Below, in pieces: positions 37,581-46,480 of a stretch of DNA of 64,000 nucleotides. The DNA lies in assembly GCA_938016265.1 (NCBI GenBank), contig CALLWB010000090.1:37049-101048 (forward strand), written 5' to 3'. The position numbers were made by a program, and so were the translations under genes. This DNA is from an uncultured Saprospiraceae bacterium. GTDB lineage: Bacteria > Bacteroidota > Bacteroidia > Chitinophagales > Saprospiraceae. Positions within the stretch are counted from its first letter, which is position 1; the number at the start of each line of letters is the position of its first letter. The notes beneath the pieces were generated by a model. It saw only the letters and a list, made by a program, of their open reading frames with translations, had not been told where the DNA came from and did no database searches.

Positions 37581-37717
37581 TAGATAGACATTCTTGTAGC
37601 GGGACAAATGAAGGCTTCATTGCACGCGTAGCCAATCTACGAATGCAGATTTGACAAGGAGATCTGTGTCAATTTGACAAATAGCTAAACACACCAAACA
37701 ACTTCGTAACTCAATAC

Positions 37718-38314
37718 TTAAATAGTAATTGTTTTATAGTGCTTCAATTTCTTAGGTGTTTCTTTTTTGCTTCCTCTTGGCGGAGTTGGCAAGGGGTCTC
37801 CAGACTCAGACTCGTGTTGTTTGTTGTCAGGTACCGCCTCCTCTGGTGCTTGTTTTTGGTAGTTTGGGTTTTCGAAAGGAGATTGCATATCAAACTCGCC
37901 AAATAGTTCTCCAAAAATTTGTTCGAAATCACCATTTCTAAACATTTCAGCACTTTGCAGGAGTAAGTCCGGCAGCATTTCAGTCGTTTCCTCCAAACCG
38001 TCGAGGTGTTTGTCGGAAGGTCTCATACTTTTTGGTAAGCGTTGTAAGTTGTCGGTCATCATTTCGAACATTCTGGAGACGTTTACTGTATCTCCGTCGA
38101 TTTGCATTTTGCCATTTCCAAGATCTTGCATCTGCATTTGATCCATTAGAATATGTGATTCACCGAGTGCCTGATTCAATTCTTCCATCAACCCATTCAT
38201 CATTTGGTCCAATTGATTGAAATCAAACTCCATATTTTCTCGTTGGTTATTCTGAGAAAAGGCAGTGTTAGCGACAAAACTAAAAAACAAGGTAAAAAGT
38301 AAAATATTCTTCAT
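37718..38314 (-). CDS. Exported Met- and Gln-rich protein of unknown function
   Basis: 198 residues with a signal peptide (about 1-20, ending TAFSQ). The mature part is acidic and strikingly Met-rich (FNQLDQMMNGLMEEL, HILMDQMQMQDLG, VSRMFEMMTDNL), mostly predicted helix to about residue 135. A Pro/Glu-rich linker and a basic tail (RGSKKETPKKLKHYKTITI) follow. It is not recognised. Met clusters occur in copper-handling proteins, but no MxxM array or copper gene neighbour supports that here. It converges with the TPR gene and diverges from ychF. Confidence 0.6.
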   Translation of the reverse strand: MKNILLFTLFFSFVANTAFSQNNQRENMEFDFNQLDQMMNGLMEELNQALGESHILMDQMQMQDLGNGKMQIDGDTVNVSRMFEMMTDNLQRLPKSMRPSDKHLDGLEETTEMLPDLLLQSAEMFRNGDFEQIFGELFGEFDMQSPFENPNYQKQAPEEAVPDNKQHESESGDPLPTPPRGSKKETPKKLKHYKTITI

Positions 38315-38496
38315 GAAAATTATTTTCTAAATATTTATTTAATTCAAGTAAAAAAGCAATCCTTAACGGCTAATACTCCTGATTATTCCTCCCTACACCT
38401 CCATTTCACAACCATTAAAGTTAAGCACTATAATCTTTAGACGCAAATTCATCAAAAAGTATTCAAAATTCGAACCATTATTTACCGTCAAAAATA

Positions 38497-38504
38497 TATC
38501 TTTG
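38497..38504 (+). promoter_or_regulatory. Bacteroidota -7 box for ychF
   Basis: TATCTTTG is an exact TAnnTTTG match 27 bases before the ATG at 38532. It argues against the upstream TTG at 38502 as the start. Confidence 0.5.
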
Positions 38505-38531
38505 CAACTTCAAAAAAAAGTAAACACAATT

Positions 38532-39629
38532 ATGGCTTTAAAATGTGGTATCGTAGGACTTCCAAATGTTGGCAAATCAACGCTTTTCAATGCACTGTCG
38601 TCAGCAAAAGCGCAGTCAGCAAATTTTCCGTTTTGCACGGTAGAACCCAATGTCGGTACGATTACCGTTCCGGACGCCAGATTGGAAAAACTGGAGTCTC
38701 TGGTCAACCCTCAACGCGTACTCCCTACAACAATTGAAATTGTTGACATTGCTGGCCTCATAAAAGGAGCTAGCAAAGGCGAAGGTCTCGGAAATCAATT
38801 CCTCGCAAACATCCGCGAAGTAGACGCCATTGTTCATGTCGTCCGTTGTTTTGAAGACGACAATGTCATCCACGTTGATGGAAAAGTCAATCCAGTATTA
38901 GATAAAGAAATAATCGATACCGAACTTCAACTTAAGGATTTGGACATGCTTGAAAGTCGCATCGACAAACTTAAGCGACAAGTTAAAAGTAACGACAAAT
39001 CCCTTGTCAAACAACTCGAAATCTGCGAAAAAATAAAAGCACACGTCGAAGGTGGCAATTCTGCAAGAACAATGGAGATCGATAAGGAAGACCAAAAGTT
39101 TTTCTATGAATTGTACTTGTTGACTAGCAAACCTGTACTATATGTCTGCAATGTAGACGAAGGTTCTGTAATATCTGGCAACAAACATACTGAAGCGCTC
39201 ACAGCAGCCATCGCTAACGAAAATGCAGAAATCATCCTAATCAGTGCTCAAATCGAATCTGAAATTGCGGAATTAGAATCCTATGAAGAACGCATAGAGT
39301 TTTTGGGGGAATTAGGATTGAAAGAATCTGGAGTCAATAAGTTAATCCGCGCTTGTTATGCATTATTGAAATTGATCACCTACTTTACTGCAGGTGAAAA
39401 GGAAGTGCGAGCCTGGACCATCCAAGTCGGTACCAAAGCCCCACAAGCAGCTGGGGTTATTCACACAGATTTCGAAAAAGGATTTATTCGTGCTGAAGTC
39501 ATTAGCTACGAAAATTTCGTGGAGTTTGGATCCGAGTCCGGAGCAAGAAACGCCGGAAAACTATCCATCGAAGGAAAAGAATATACGGTTGGAGATGGAG
39601 ATGTTATGCATTTCCTATTCAATGTTTAA
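38532..39629 (+). CDS. ychF: Ribosome-binding ATPase YchF (Obg family)
   Basis: 365 residues from MALKCGIVGLPNVGKSTL, against 363 in E. coli. Motifs: P-loop GLPNVGKST, switch I NFPFCTVEPNVG, G3 DIAGLIKGASKGEGLGNQFL, and G4 CNVDEGS in place of NKxD, the signature that gives this Obg-family member ATP specificity. A coiled-coil insertion (LDMLESRIDKLKRQV) and a C-terminal TGS domain (YFTAGEKEVRAWTIQVGTKA to VGDGDVMHFLFNV) are present. It associates with ribosomes and is linked to translation quality and oxidative-stress response. A TTG at 38502 would add ten residues, but a -7 box overlaps that region. Confidence 0.97.
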   Translation: MALKCGIVGLPNVGKSTLFNALSSAKAQSANFPFCTVEPNVGTITVPDARLEKLESLVNPQRVLPTTIEIVDIAGLIKGASKGEGLGNQFLANIREVDAIVHVVRCFEDDNVIHVDGKVNPVLDKEIIDTELQLKDLDMLESRIDKLKRQVKSNDKSLVKQLEICEKIKAHVEGGNSARTMEIDKEDQKFFYELYLLTSKPVLYVCNVDEGSVISGNKHTEALTAAIANENAEIILISAQIESEIAELESYEERIEFLGELGLKESGVNKLIRACYALLKLITYFTAGEKEVRAWTIQVGTKAPQAAGVIHTDFEKGFIRAEVISYENFVEFGSESGARNAGKLSIEGKEYTVGDGDVMHFLFNV

Positions 39630-39772
39630 CTTTTATAGTAGGAACACTTTAAGTTAAAAAAGTGACCAAGCAAGTTAATTTTCCTGCATAAATTGTAAAA
39701 AAAATACATTTATTATTTCATGATTTAGGCAAGATTTTTGCTATATATTTTTTCATTAAACTACCCGTTCAA

Positions 39773-41698
39773 ATGAAAAATTTCGCCTGCTTCTCCTTTT
39801 TTGTTTTGCTTGTATCTATAACTAGTTTAGCGATAGCTCAACCCTGCACTTCTGATCGGTATCAACAACAAGTATTCCCTACAATAAAAGTTACTAAAGA
39901 TCTTACGTTTGCCAATTATCCTACGGGGATTTTTGGCTTAAATACCGAACTCAAACTTGATTTTTACGAACCTGCAGTAGCAGATGAATATCTGCCAGAA
40001 CGGCCACTAGTTGTCCTATTTTTTGGTGGGGCATATATTCTTGGCGACAAGGGAGATGCTGATGTCACTGCTTGGTGCGATAGTTTGGCACATTATGGAT
40101 ATGCTTGCGCTTCGGTTAATTATCGACTTTCCAATGCAACAGATATGGCAGTCAACAGTGCCGCTGCAATTCGAGCATCCTATTCTGCTATTCAGGATGG
40201 ACGTGCTGCGATAAGATATCTACTAGAAGACCCTGACAATCTCGGCTTTAATATTGACAGTGACTACATTTTCACAGGTGGGGAAAGCGCAGGGGCCATT
40301 ACCGCTATCCACATTGCTTACCTAGAGGAGTCAGAACGTCCTCCGGAGACATTTGCCGGCTTCCTGCAATCAGATATGGGATGCCTGGATTGTTTTGGCA
40401 ACAATTATGCGCAACCATTTGCCGTAAAAGGGGTTATTGACCTTTGGGGAGCGACGCTTTCCCCGGATATTATTGATGATTATCAGGATATACCAATGCT
40501 GATTATTCATGGTACCAGTGACTTTATCGTATTGATTGACACAGGCAAACCATTTTTAGATTTTTACCCTACTTTTCCTGTGATGTACGGGGCCATTCCG
40601 CTCAATGCAAAATTAGACAACAATGGCACCTACAATGAGTTTTACCCCTATGTTGGGTTAGGCCACCTTTTTTATGGGTTGCCAACCGGAATAATCACTT
40701 TTCCCAATCAATATTGGAATCCTGTTTTTGATCAGGGACAAAACTTTTTGTACACCCTGCTCCGTTATGACTCCCCTACTCCATTTGGACCAACGGGGAT
40801 TTGTCTTGGATCAATAGAAACCTATTCCGTTAATCCAACACCAGGATCCAACTATTGCTGGGAAATTTCCGGAGGAACTATATTAAGTGATAATGGGACT
40901 TCTATCACCGTTATTTGGGAGGACGATACGGTCCCAACTACTATCAGTGTTACCGAAGAAAATAGAATTGATGTGATCGGTACTACGACTACGCTAAACG
41001 TCGATATTACACAAGCTTGCCTAAAAGTAGAAGTGCGTGCATTCCTTGAGGGGCCGTACAATGCAGCAACAGGATTGATGAGGGATAACCTTCGTCAAAA
41101 TGGTTTGTTGCCTGTAGAGGAGCCTTATGCTGCTTTGGGGTACACCCATGTTTTACGAGGAGGTGGAGAAACTATTGATCCAGCAATTTTAGCCCTTACC
41201 GGGAATAACGCCATAGTAGATTGGATCGTGATGGAATTACGAGATGCCTCTGATTTTTCTCAAATTGTTGCTACAAAGTCTGTCTTGATTCAAGCGGATG
41301 GTGATGTAGTGGATATTGATGGTGTCTCTCCGGTTGCAATAGAAGGAGTACCTGTTGGCAATTATTACGTTGCGCTTCTTCATCGAAATCATATAGGAGT
41401 TATGACCCCAGGCACAATGAGTCTTACTCTTATTTCCAATCCATTTGATTTTACCAATGGGCAAGCCTATGGTAGTTTGCAAGGCGGTGCACAAAAAATC
41501 ATCGGCCCTGTAACTTTTGGAATGTTTGAAGGAGACTTGGATTTCTCAGGTACCATTGACGCCGCTGATAGAAGTTCTGCTTGGAATACTCGAAACCAAT
41601 CTGGCTACCTTCTTGAAGATTCAAATCTGGATGGTGTTTGCGACGCAGCCGAACGCAGTCAAACCTGGAATAACCGTAATTTAGAAGTTGGTTATTAA
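39773..41698 (+). CDS. Secreted alpha/beta-hydrolase esterase with PKD-like and dockerin-like C-terminal domains
   Basis: 641 residues. A signal peptide (about 1-22, ending AIAQP) precedes an esterase/lipase domain (about 25-325) with LVVLFFGGAYILGDKGD (oxyanion loop, with FGGA instead of the usual HGG), ASVNYRLS, and the nucleophile elbow FTGGESAGA with Ser172. The Asp/His partners are likely in IIHGTSDFIV and VGLGHLFYG. A PKD-like module follows (about 345-410; NYCWEISGGTI, TVIWEDD), then a beta domain starting EVRAFLEGPYN, and a duplicated calcium-loop tail (GDLDFSGTIDAADRSSAW, DSNLDGVCDAAERSQTW). That tail resembles a dockerin-like EF-hand pair, not a standard T9SS domain. Substrate is unknown; a carboxyl ester of a polymer is plausible. 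Confidence 0.82.
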   Translation: MKNFACFSFFVLLVSITSLAIAQPCTSDRYQQQVFPTIKVTKDLTFANYPTGIFGLNTELKLDFYEPAVADEYLPERPLVVLFFGGAYILGDKGDADVTAWCDSLAHYGYACASVNYRLSNATDMAVNSAAAIRASYSAIQDGRAAIRYLLEDPDNLGFNIDSDYIFTGGESAGAITAIHIAYLEESERPPETFAGFLQSDMGCLDCFGNNYAQPFAVKGVIDLWGATLSPDIIDDYQDIPMLIIHGTSDFIVLIDTGKPFLDFYPTFPVMYGAIPLNAKLDNNGTYNEFYPYVGLGHLFYGLPTGIITFPNQYWNPVFDQGQNFLYTLLRYDSPTPFGPTGICLGSIETYSVNPTPGSNYCWEISGGTILSDNGTSITVIWEDDTVPTTISVTEENRIDVIGTTTTLNVDITQACLKVEVRAFLEGPYNAATGLMRDNLRQNGLLPVEEPYAALGYTHVLRGGGETIDPAILALTGNNAIVDWIVMELRDASDFSQIVATKSVLIQADGDVVDIDGVSPVAIEGVPVGNYYVALLHRNHIGVMTPGTMSLTLISNPFDFTNGQAYGSLQGGAQKIIGPVTFGMFEGDLDFSGTIDAADRSSAWNTRNQSGYLLEDSNLDGVCDAAERSQTWNNRNLEVGY

Positions 41699-41802
41699 GT
41701 TATTAGGTGTACTAAGTTATTGAGTTCGTCATTCTAAACACTTATTTCCTGGTAGAATTCCCTAGTTCACCCCATCCACTTTAATAGCTATTAATTTTTA
41801 GC

Positions 41803-41810
41803 TACATTTG
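41803..41810 (+). promoter_or_regulatory. Bacteroidota -7 box for the MFS/msrB pair
   Basis: TACATTTG is an exact TAnnTTTG match 42 bases before the MFS transporter start; no good -33 TTTG. Confidence 0.45.
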
Positions 41811-41852
41811 CCGCCGACCTAAATAACTTAATAACCAGTAACTCAATAACCA

Positions 41853-43055
41853 ATGAAATGGAGGGGAGTAGAAGGTAATATCCCTAAGCTGTTTGCATTG
41901 CAAATGGCAAAATGGTTTATGCTGTATATGCCAATCATAGCTGTGTTTTACATGGAGAATGGGCTTACGGTTGGGGATATAATGTTGGTGCAAGGGGTTT
42001 ATTCCATGACAATGGCCTTGGCAGAAATACCATCCGGCTATTTTTCAGACAGTCTGGGCCGCAGAAAATCGTTGATTGTAGGAATGTTGCTCAACTTCCT
42101 TGGGATAACCTTCCTGAGTCAGGCATTTGGGTTTTGGGCAATTCTTTCGAGTGCGATTGTTATTGGTTTGGGCTCGAGTTTTGTTTCTGGGACAAACTCC
42201 GCGTTGCTATATGATAGTTTGCTGTCTTTGAAGAAGGAAAGCACCTATTTAAAATTGCAAGGGCGGATATATTCAGCCGGGACTTTCTCGGAGGCGATTG
42301 CTGCTATTTTTGGTGGTTGGTTAGCCCAATTTGCAGGACTTCGGGCTACTGTTTATGGTAATATTGGAATTGCATTTATTGGGGTGCTAGTAGCCTTTTC
42401 CTTGATAGAGGTGACTATTGAAAAAGGGAAAAATAGTAAACAAGGTTGGGAACATATCGTACAAATACTTAGGTATTCCTTGTTTGAAAATAAAAAACTT
42501 CGGTGGTTTATCTTTTTGTCAGCGGCAATTGGCTCTGCTACACTTACTACTGCTTGGTTTGCTCAGCCTTTTCTTAAGGATCAAGGTGTCGAACCAGGTT
42601 GGATGGGACTTATCTGGTCAGCCCTCAACATTACCGTCGCCCTAGTTTCTTTTGAAGCGTATCGAGTATATCAGGTTGCCAAACCACGGGCGATTGCAAT
42701 TGGTCTGACTGCAGGAATCGCCTTTAGTTTTGTAGGAGTGAGTATGGTTTATTCGATATGGGGAGTGGTCTTTATCTTTTTCATTTATGTGCTACGAGGG
42801 ATTGCCACGCCTGTTTTGCTTGACTTTGTCAATAAAATAACGCCTTCGGATATGCGAGCTACTGTTTTGTCGCTTAGGGGGCTGATGATCAGAGTATTGT
42901 TTGCTATTGTCGCTCCATTTATGGGATGGGTCAGTGACGTCTATACTATACAACAAGCATTTTTGGTGGCTGGGGTTACATTTTTGCTGTTAGGAAGTAT
43001 TGCGATTATTGCTTTATTTTATACTAGAGAAAGCGATCTACCCTCTTCAATTTAA
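41853..43055 (+). CDS. Major facilitator superfamily transporter
   Basis: 400 residues with about 12 hydrophobic helices. The MFS motif A loop between helices 2 and 3 is clear: SGYFSDSLGRRKSLIVGMLL, and a weaker second copy MGWVSDVYTIQQ occurs in the C-half. It is an inner-membrane secondary transporter; the substrate cannot be read. It resembles small drug/metabolite-type MFS proteins in Bacteroidota. msrB begins 63 bases downstream, so co-transcription is likely but a functional link is not obvious. Confidence 0.85.
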   Translation: MKWRGVEGNIPKLFALQMAKWFMLYMPIIAVFYMENGLTVGDIMLVQGVYSMTMALAEIPSGYFSDSLGRRKSLIVGMLLNFLGITFLSQAFGFWAILSSAIVIGLGSSFVSGTNSALLYDSLLSLKKESTYLKLQGRIYSAGTFSEAIAAIFGGWLAQFAGLRATVYGNIGIAFIGVLVAFSLIEVTIEKGKNSKQGWEHIVQILRYSLFENKKLRWFIFLSAAIGSATLTTAWFAQPFLKDQGVEPGWMGLIWSALNITVALVSFEAYRVYQVAKPRAIAIGLTAGIAFSFVGVSMVYSIWGVVFIFFIYVLRGIATPVLLDFVNKITPSDMRATVLSLRGLMIRVLFAIVAPFMGWVSDVYTIQQAFLVAGVTFLLLGSIAIIALFYTRESDLPSSI

Positions 43056-43118
43056 CAACCATCAATTAAACAACTTCACCAATTGGCTGTTTATTTAGGT
43101 AACAACAAAAAATCGAAC

Positions 43119-43514
43119 ATGGAATTCAAGTATAAAAAGACGGAAGAAGAATGGAAAAAACAACTCACCCCTGAAGAATATCGGGTGCTCCGTCAAGCTG
43201 GAACCGAACCTGCATTTGTAGGAGAATACACGAACACAGAGGACCAAGGCACCTATTCTTGCAATGGTTGTGGTTTCGAATTGTTTGCTTCGGAGAATAA
43301 ATTTCATTCTGGCTGTGGGTGGCCAAGTTTCTGGGGAGAATTAGAAAGCGCCACAATCCTCCAGAAAGTAGACAACAGTCATGGGATGACTAGAACAGAA
43401 CTGCTTTGTAGTAATTGCGGCAGCCATCTCGGGCATATTTTCAATGATGGCCCACCGCCAAGTTTCAAACGCTATTGCATCAACTCTGTGTGCTTGAAGT
43501 TTCATCCTAAATAG
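43119..43514 (+). CDS. msrB: Peptide-methionine (R)-S-oxide reductase
   Basis: 131 residues from MEFKYKKTEEEW; the ATG at 43119 fits the family better than upstream start codons. MsrB reduces methionine-R-sulfoxide in proteins. Visible are the zinc Cys pairs (CNGCGFELF and CSNCGSHLGHIF), SGCGWPSFW, the substrate pocket, and the catalytic Cys in FKRYCINSVCLKF. The extra Cys three residues after INS (VCLKF; A/S is common here) is a small oddity that might affect regeneration of the enzyme. It is probably transcribed with the MFS gene. Confidence 0.95.
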   Translation: MEFKYKKTEEEWKKQLTPEEYRVLRQAGTEPAFVGEYTNTEDQGTYSCNGCGFELFASENKFHSGCGWPSFWGELESATILQKVDNSHGMTRTELLCSNCGSHLGHIFNDGPPPSFKRYCINSVCLKFHPK

Positions 43515-43638
43515 AAACTTTGCTACTTTCTACATAACGGCGAATTCATTCGCCTGCTACGATTAAACAATTTTATAGAACACACCCTTTCGGATTTGAC
43601 CGTGCAATTCATTGCCACGTATGGCTCCAAATAAAAAA

Positions 43639-43664
43639 CAGGCAACTGAATGAACAGTTGCCTG
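43639..43664 (-). terminator. Intrinsic terminator for the His/Lys-rich protein gene
   Basis: CAGGCAACTG (43639-43648) and CAGTTGCCTG (43655-43664) form a perfect 10-bp stem with a 6-base loop. On the reverse strand it is followed by TTTTTTATTT, 32 bases after the stop at 43696. Confidence 0.9.
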
Positions 43665-43695
43665 AATACCAGGAGTGATCTTTATTAAGATCTGA

Positions 43696-44592
43696 TTATC
43701 TTTCTATGGATAAAGACTTTTTGGTGGCTTGCACTTTCGTGCGTTCTTTTACCAATTCTTTTTCCATTTCTTGCACTTTTATCTCTGCTTGTTTGATTCT
43801 GTCCATTTTGGCCTTCAATTCTGCGGAGTTTGGATTGGCTTTCAATTCCTTTTCCACTTTATCTTTAGCCGCTTTCACTTTATCTTTGTATTCGTTTACT
43901 GTGTTTGAAGAATTGGAGATACTGTTCTCTACTTTTTTAGCCTTAGACTTTGCCTTGAGGGCCGTTTCTTGTCCAAAAGCTTTTCCTTTTCCATCGCTTC
44001 CTAGTCCGACACCGTTAGGATTTTTTGCTGGTTTCCCTGTAGCTCTATCTAAATTTGGTTTCCCAGTAGATCCTTTTTTATCCAGATTAGGTATTTCACT
44101 GTTCGCTTTATCGTGACTGTGACCTTTATGGTCATGATCTCCTTTGCTGTGCAAATGGCCACTTTCAGCTTTATCCAGATTTTTGCCTTTGTGATCATGG
44201 TCTTTGTGTTTACCATCATGGCTGTGGTCATGTTTGTCATGGCCAAGGCCTTTTCCTTTACCATGTATTTGGTGCCCTTTACCTTTGAAATCTCCTTTAT
44301 GATCAAGGTCGACTGATTTTGGGTCTACTTTAGGTTTTCCTTCTACAGATTTTGGGCGTGGGGCAGGTCGCATTTGCGCTTTGTCTTTCATTTCTTTTCC
44401 TTTCCCTTTGATTTCTTTCCCTTTTTCTAATTCTTTTACGGCTTTTTCTTCCGCTTTTAGCGCTTTATCCTGGGCCTTTTCAAGAGTTTTTTCTGTTTTA
44501 TCCATCGCTTTTGCCTTTCCTGGCTGTGCCATGGCGGCTTGTACAAAAACAAGAGATAACACTGTTAATATGATTAAATTTAATTTTTTCAT
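43696..44592 (-). CDS. Exported Lys-rich protein with a His/Asp/Lys repeat region
   Basis: 298 residues with a signal peptide (about 1-22, ending AAMAQP). The protein is very basic and low in complexity. After a helical Lys/Glu stretch (KTLEKAQDKALKAEEKAVKE) comes a His-rich segment at about 95-170 (GKGHQIHGKGKGLGHDKHDH, then HKGHSHDK), then NPNGVG-type spacers, and a C-terminal coiled coil (DRIKQAEIKVQEMEKELVKE). No family is recognised. The DHDHKG clusters could bind divalent metals; that is inference from composition only. A small lipoprotein gene lies 86 bases upstream on the same strand and the two may form a unit. Confidence 0.65.
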   Translation of the reverse strand: MKKLNLIILTVLSLVFVQAAMAQPGKAKAMDKTEKTLEKAQDKALKAEEKAVKELEKGKEIKGKGKEMKDKAQMRPAPRPKSVEGKPKVDPKSVDLDHKGDFKGKGHQIHGKGKGLGHDKHDHSHDGKHKDHDHKGKNLDKAESGHLHSKGDHDHKGHSHDKANSEIPNLDKKGSTGKPNLDRATGKPAKNPNGVGLGSDGKGKAFGQETALKAKSKAKKVENSISNSSNTVNEYKDKVKAAKDKVEKELKANPNSAELKAKMDRIKQAEIKVQEMEKELVKERTKVQATKKSLSIER

Positions 44593-44678
44593 GATGTTTG
44601 ATTGTTTTGTTTGAAAATGTTTCAGTTAATTGAAATATTTATCGATACTTAAATTGTAGGCAAATTAAAGGCCAACTT

Positions 44679-44906
44679 TTAAATCCCTTCTAATAACTTG
44701 TCCACATCTTCCTTCATTTTTACTGTTTTCTCCTCAATTTTATTGGAGGTTTTATCAAGTTCTACAGATAAAGAATCCATTCGTTGCAGCTCTGTTTTTT
44801 CTTGAGGAGTAGGCGTATTACTTGTAGAAGAATCTCCCCCACAACCAACTAATAGCAGGAGGAATCCTACAGCTAATATTAAGGTCGATAAGTTTTTAAT
44901 TTTCAT
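44679..44906 (-). CDS. Small coiled-coil lipoprotein
   Basis: 75 residues. The signal ends in lipobox LLVGC (Cys22); the mature ~54 residues are a Ser/Thr/Pro linker and one amphipathic helix (MDSLSVELDKTSNKIEEKTV). Size and shape recall Lpp-like outer membrane lipoproteins, but no homology is claimed and no C-terminal Lys for peptidoglycan attachment is present (the protein ends KLLEGI). It lies just upstream of the His/Lys-rich protein gene. Confidence 0.7.
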   Translation of the reverse strand: MKIKNLSTLILAVGFLLLLVGCGGDSSTSNTPTPQEKTELQRMDSLSVELDKTSNKIEEKTVKMKEDVDKLLEGI

Positions 44907-45011
44907 AGTGTATGTGTTTTAATATAAGTTTGGAATACTTACTTGAACTTAGTTGTCTAATTAACAATAAAGTACTATATAGTGATAATTTCATTAAGTA
45001 GACGAAAAAAA

Positions 45012-45019
45012 CAAATTTA
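45012..45019 (-). promoter_or_regulatory. Possible -7 box for the small lipoprotein gene
   Basis: The reverse strand reads TAAATTTG, an exact TAnnTTTG match about 105 bases before the ATG. The nearest TTTG upstream is only 15 bases away, shorter than usual. Confidence 0.35.
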
Positions 45020-45043
45020 GTAACACTTTGACAACAAAATAAT

Positions 45044-46228
45044 TTGAACAATTTTCCTAAATTAATCCTTAGAAACAAAAAAGAAGCCCCACTAAAAAGA
45101 TTTCACCATTGGGTGTTTTCCGGCGCAGTAAAAAAGACGGAAGGCCATCCCGAAAACGGAGATGTGGTGGAAGTGTATTCCATTAGAAATGAATATCTGG
45201 GTACTGGGCATTATCATGATGGGAATATTTGTGTGCGCATATTTTCTTTCACAAAGGTCAACCCTGATCAGCAATTCTGGACAGAAAAACTTCAAAAAGC
45301 CTATAACCTCAGAAAGCTGGACCAACTTACAAGTAACAATTCGACGAATGCCTTCCGGTTAGTGCATGGCGAGGGAGATTTGCTGCCCGGTCTAATCATA
45401 GACTTCTACAATGGTACTTGTGTTATTCAGGCGCATTCTGTTGGGATACACAAGATTAGAGCTCAAATAACAGAGGGGCTGAAAACCGTTTTTGGCGATC
45501 AATTAAAAGCAGTTTACTATAAAAGCCAGCGAACAATACCTTCTGATTTTGATGGAGAAGTAGAAGACGGCTATCTATTCGGCACCCCTGAAACTGAAAC
45601 CATTCTTGAAAACGACCACACCTTTTATGTCAACTGGGAAGAAGGCCAAAAAACAGGCTTTTTCCTTGATCAACGAGACAATAGAAAGCTGCTAGCCCGG
45701 TTTGTAAAAGGAAAATCAGTTTTGAATACGTTTTGCTACTCCGGAGGGTTTTCTATTTATGCGCTCAAGGCGGGGGCCAAATTGGTTCATTCTGTAGACT
45801 CTTCAGCCAAGGCGATTGAATGGACAAACAAGAATGTCGCCCTCAACGGTTTAGAAACAAACCATGAAGCCTACGTTGATGATGTACTTAAATTTTTGAA
45901 AGCCTCTAAACAGAAATATGAGGTAGTAATTCTTGATCCTCCAGCTTACGCTAAAAACATTCGTTCAAAACATAAAGCTATAATTGGCTACAAACGACTT
46001 AATATGGAAGGAATAGCACATATGCCTCCAAATAGCATATTGTTTACCTTCTCCTGCTCTCAGGTCATTAGTCAAGATATTTTTAAAAGCACGATTCTTG
46101 CTGCAGCAATTGAAGTAAAACGGAAAGTTAGAATCTTATATAGCCTTTCTCAGCCTGCTGATCATCCCATCAACATTTTTCACCCGGAAGTCTCTTATTT
46201 AAAGGGTTTGGTCTTGCATGTGGAATAA
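45044..46228 (+). CDS. rlmI: 23S rRNA (cytosine-C5) methyltransferase RlmI family
   Basis: 394 residues, as in RlmI (396). It has an N-terminal PUA domain (LILRNKKEAPLKRFHHWVFS, then ENGDVVEVYS and YLGTGHYHD), a central region (GEGDLLPGLIIDFYNG), and a Rossmann SAM domain (KTGFFLDQRDNRKLLARF, VLNTFCYSGGFSIYALKAGA, HSVDSSAKAIEWTNKNVALN, VVILDPPAYAK with the DPPAY motif IV, and SCSQVI). The family methylates C1962 of 23S rRNA in E. coli. The start is TTG: an in-frame TGA lies 15 bases upstream and no ATG lies between, while the protein from the TTG aligns with the family N-terminus. Gene naming assumes orthology. Confidence 0.92.
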   Translation: MNNFPKLILRNKKEAPLKRFHHWVFSGAVKKTEGHPENGDVVEVYSIRNEYLGTGHYHDGNICVRIFSFTKVNPDQQFWTEKLQKAYNLRKLDQLTSNNSTNAFRLVHGEGDLLPGLIIDFYNGTCVIQAHSVGIHKIRAQITEGLKTVFGDQLKAVYYKSQRTIPSDFDGEVEDGYLFGTPETETILENDHTFYVNWEEGQKTGFFLDQRDNRKLLARFVKGKSVLNTFCYSGGFSIYALKAGAKLVHSVDSSAKAIEWTNKNVALNGLETNHEAYVDDVLKFLKASKQKYEVVILDPPAYAKNIRSKHKAIIGYKRLNMEGIAHMPPNSILFTFSCSQVISQDIFKSTILAAAIEVKRKVRILYSLSQPADHPINIFHPEVSYLKGLVLHVE

Positions 46229-46359
46229 AAAGGCCAAAACGCTGTTCAAAAAGACCGCAACCAAAGTAACTGACAATCAATAAACTAAATTTTAGTTAAT
46301 ATTTTTGAATTTAGTGGGAACTTTTTTTGAATTAGAATTGTTTACCTGTTATAATCGCA

Positions 46360-46396
46360 AGCGGTCTATTCTTGAAAAAGGATAGATCGCTTTTTT
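46360..46396 (+). terminator. Intrinsic terminator of rlmI
   Basis: Arms 46360-46371 and 46380-46391 give a 12-bp stem with two G-U wobbles and an 8-base A-rich loop, then TTTTTT (46391-46396). Confidence 0.8.
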
Positions 46397-46410
46397 GTGC
46401 CAATAAAAAA

Positions 46411-46438
46411 AACCTGACCAATAGGTATTGATCAGGTT
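46411..46438 (-). terminator. Intrinsic terminator for the T9SS protein gene
   Basis: Arms 46411-46423 and 46426-46438 pair over 13 positions with one mismatch and close to a tight loop. The reverse strand continues with eight T, 43 bases after the stop at 46481. It is back to back with the rlmI terminator. Confidence 0.8.
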
Positions 46439-46480
46439 TACAACAGAGTTGTGACTAGACGTCACTTGTTTCCTATATTT

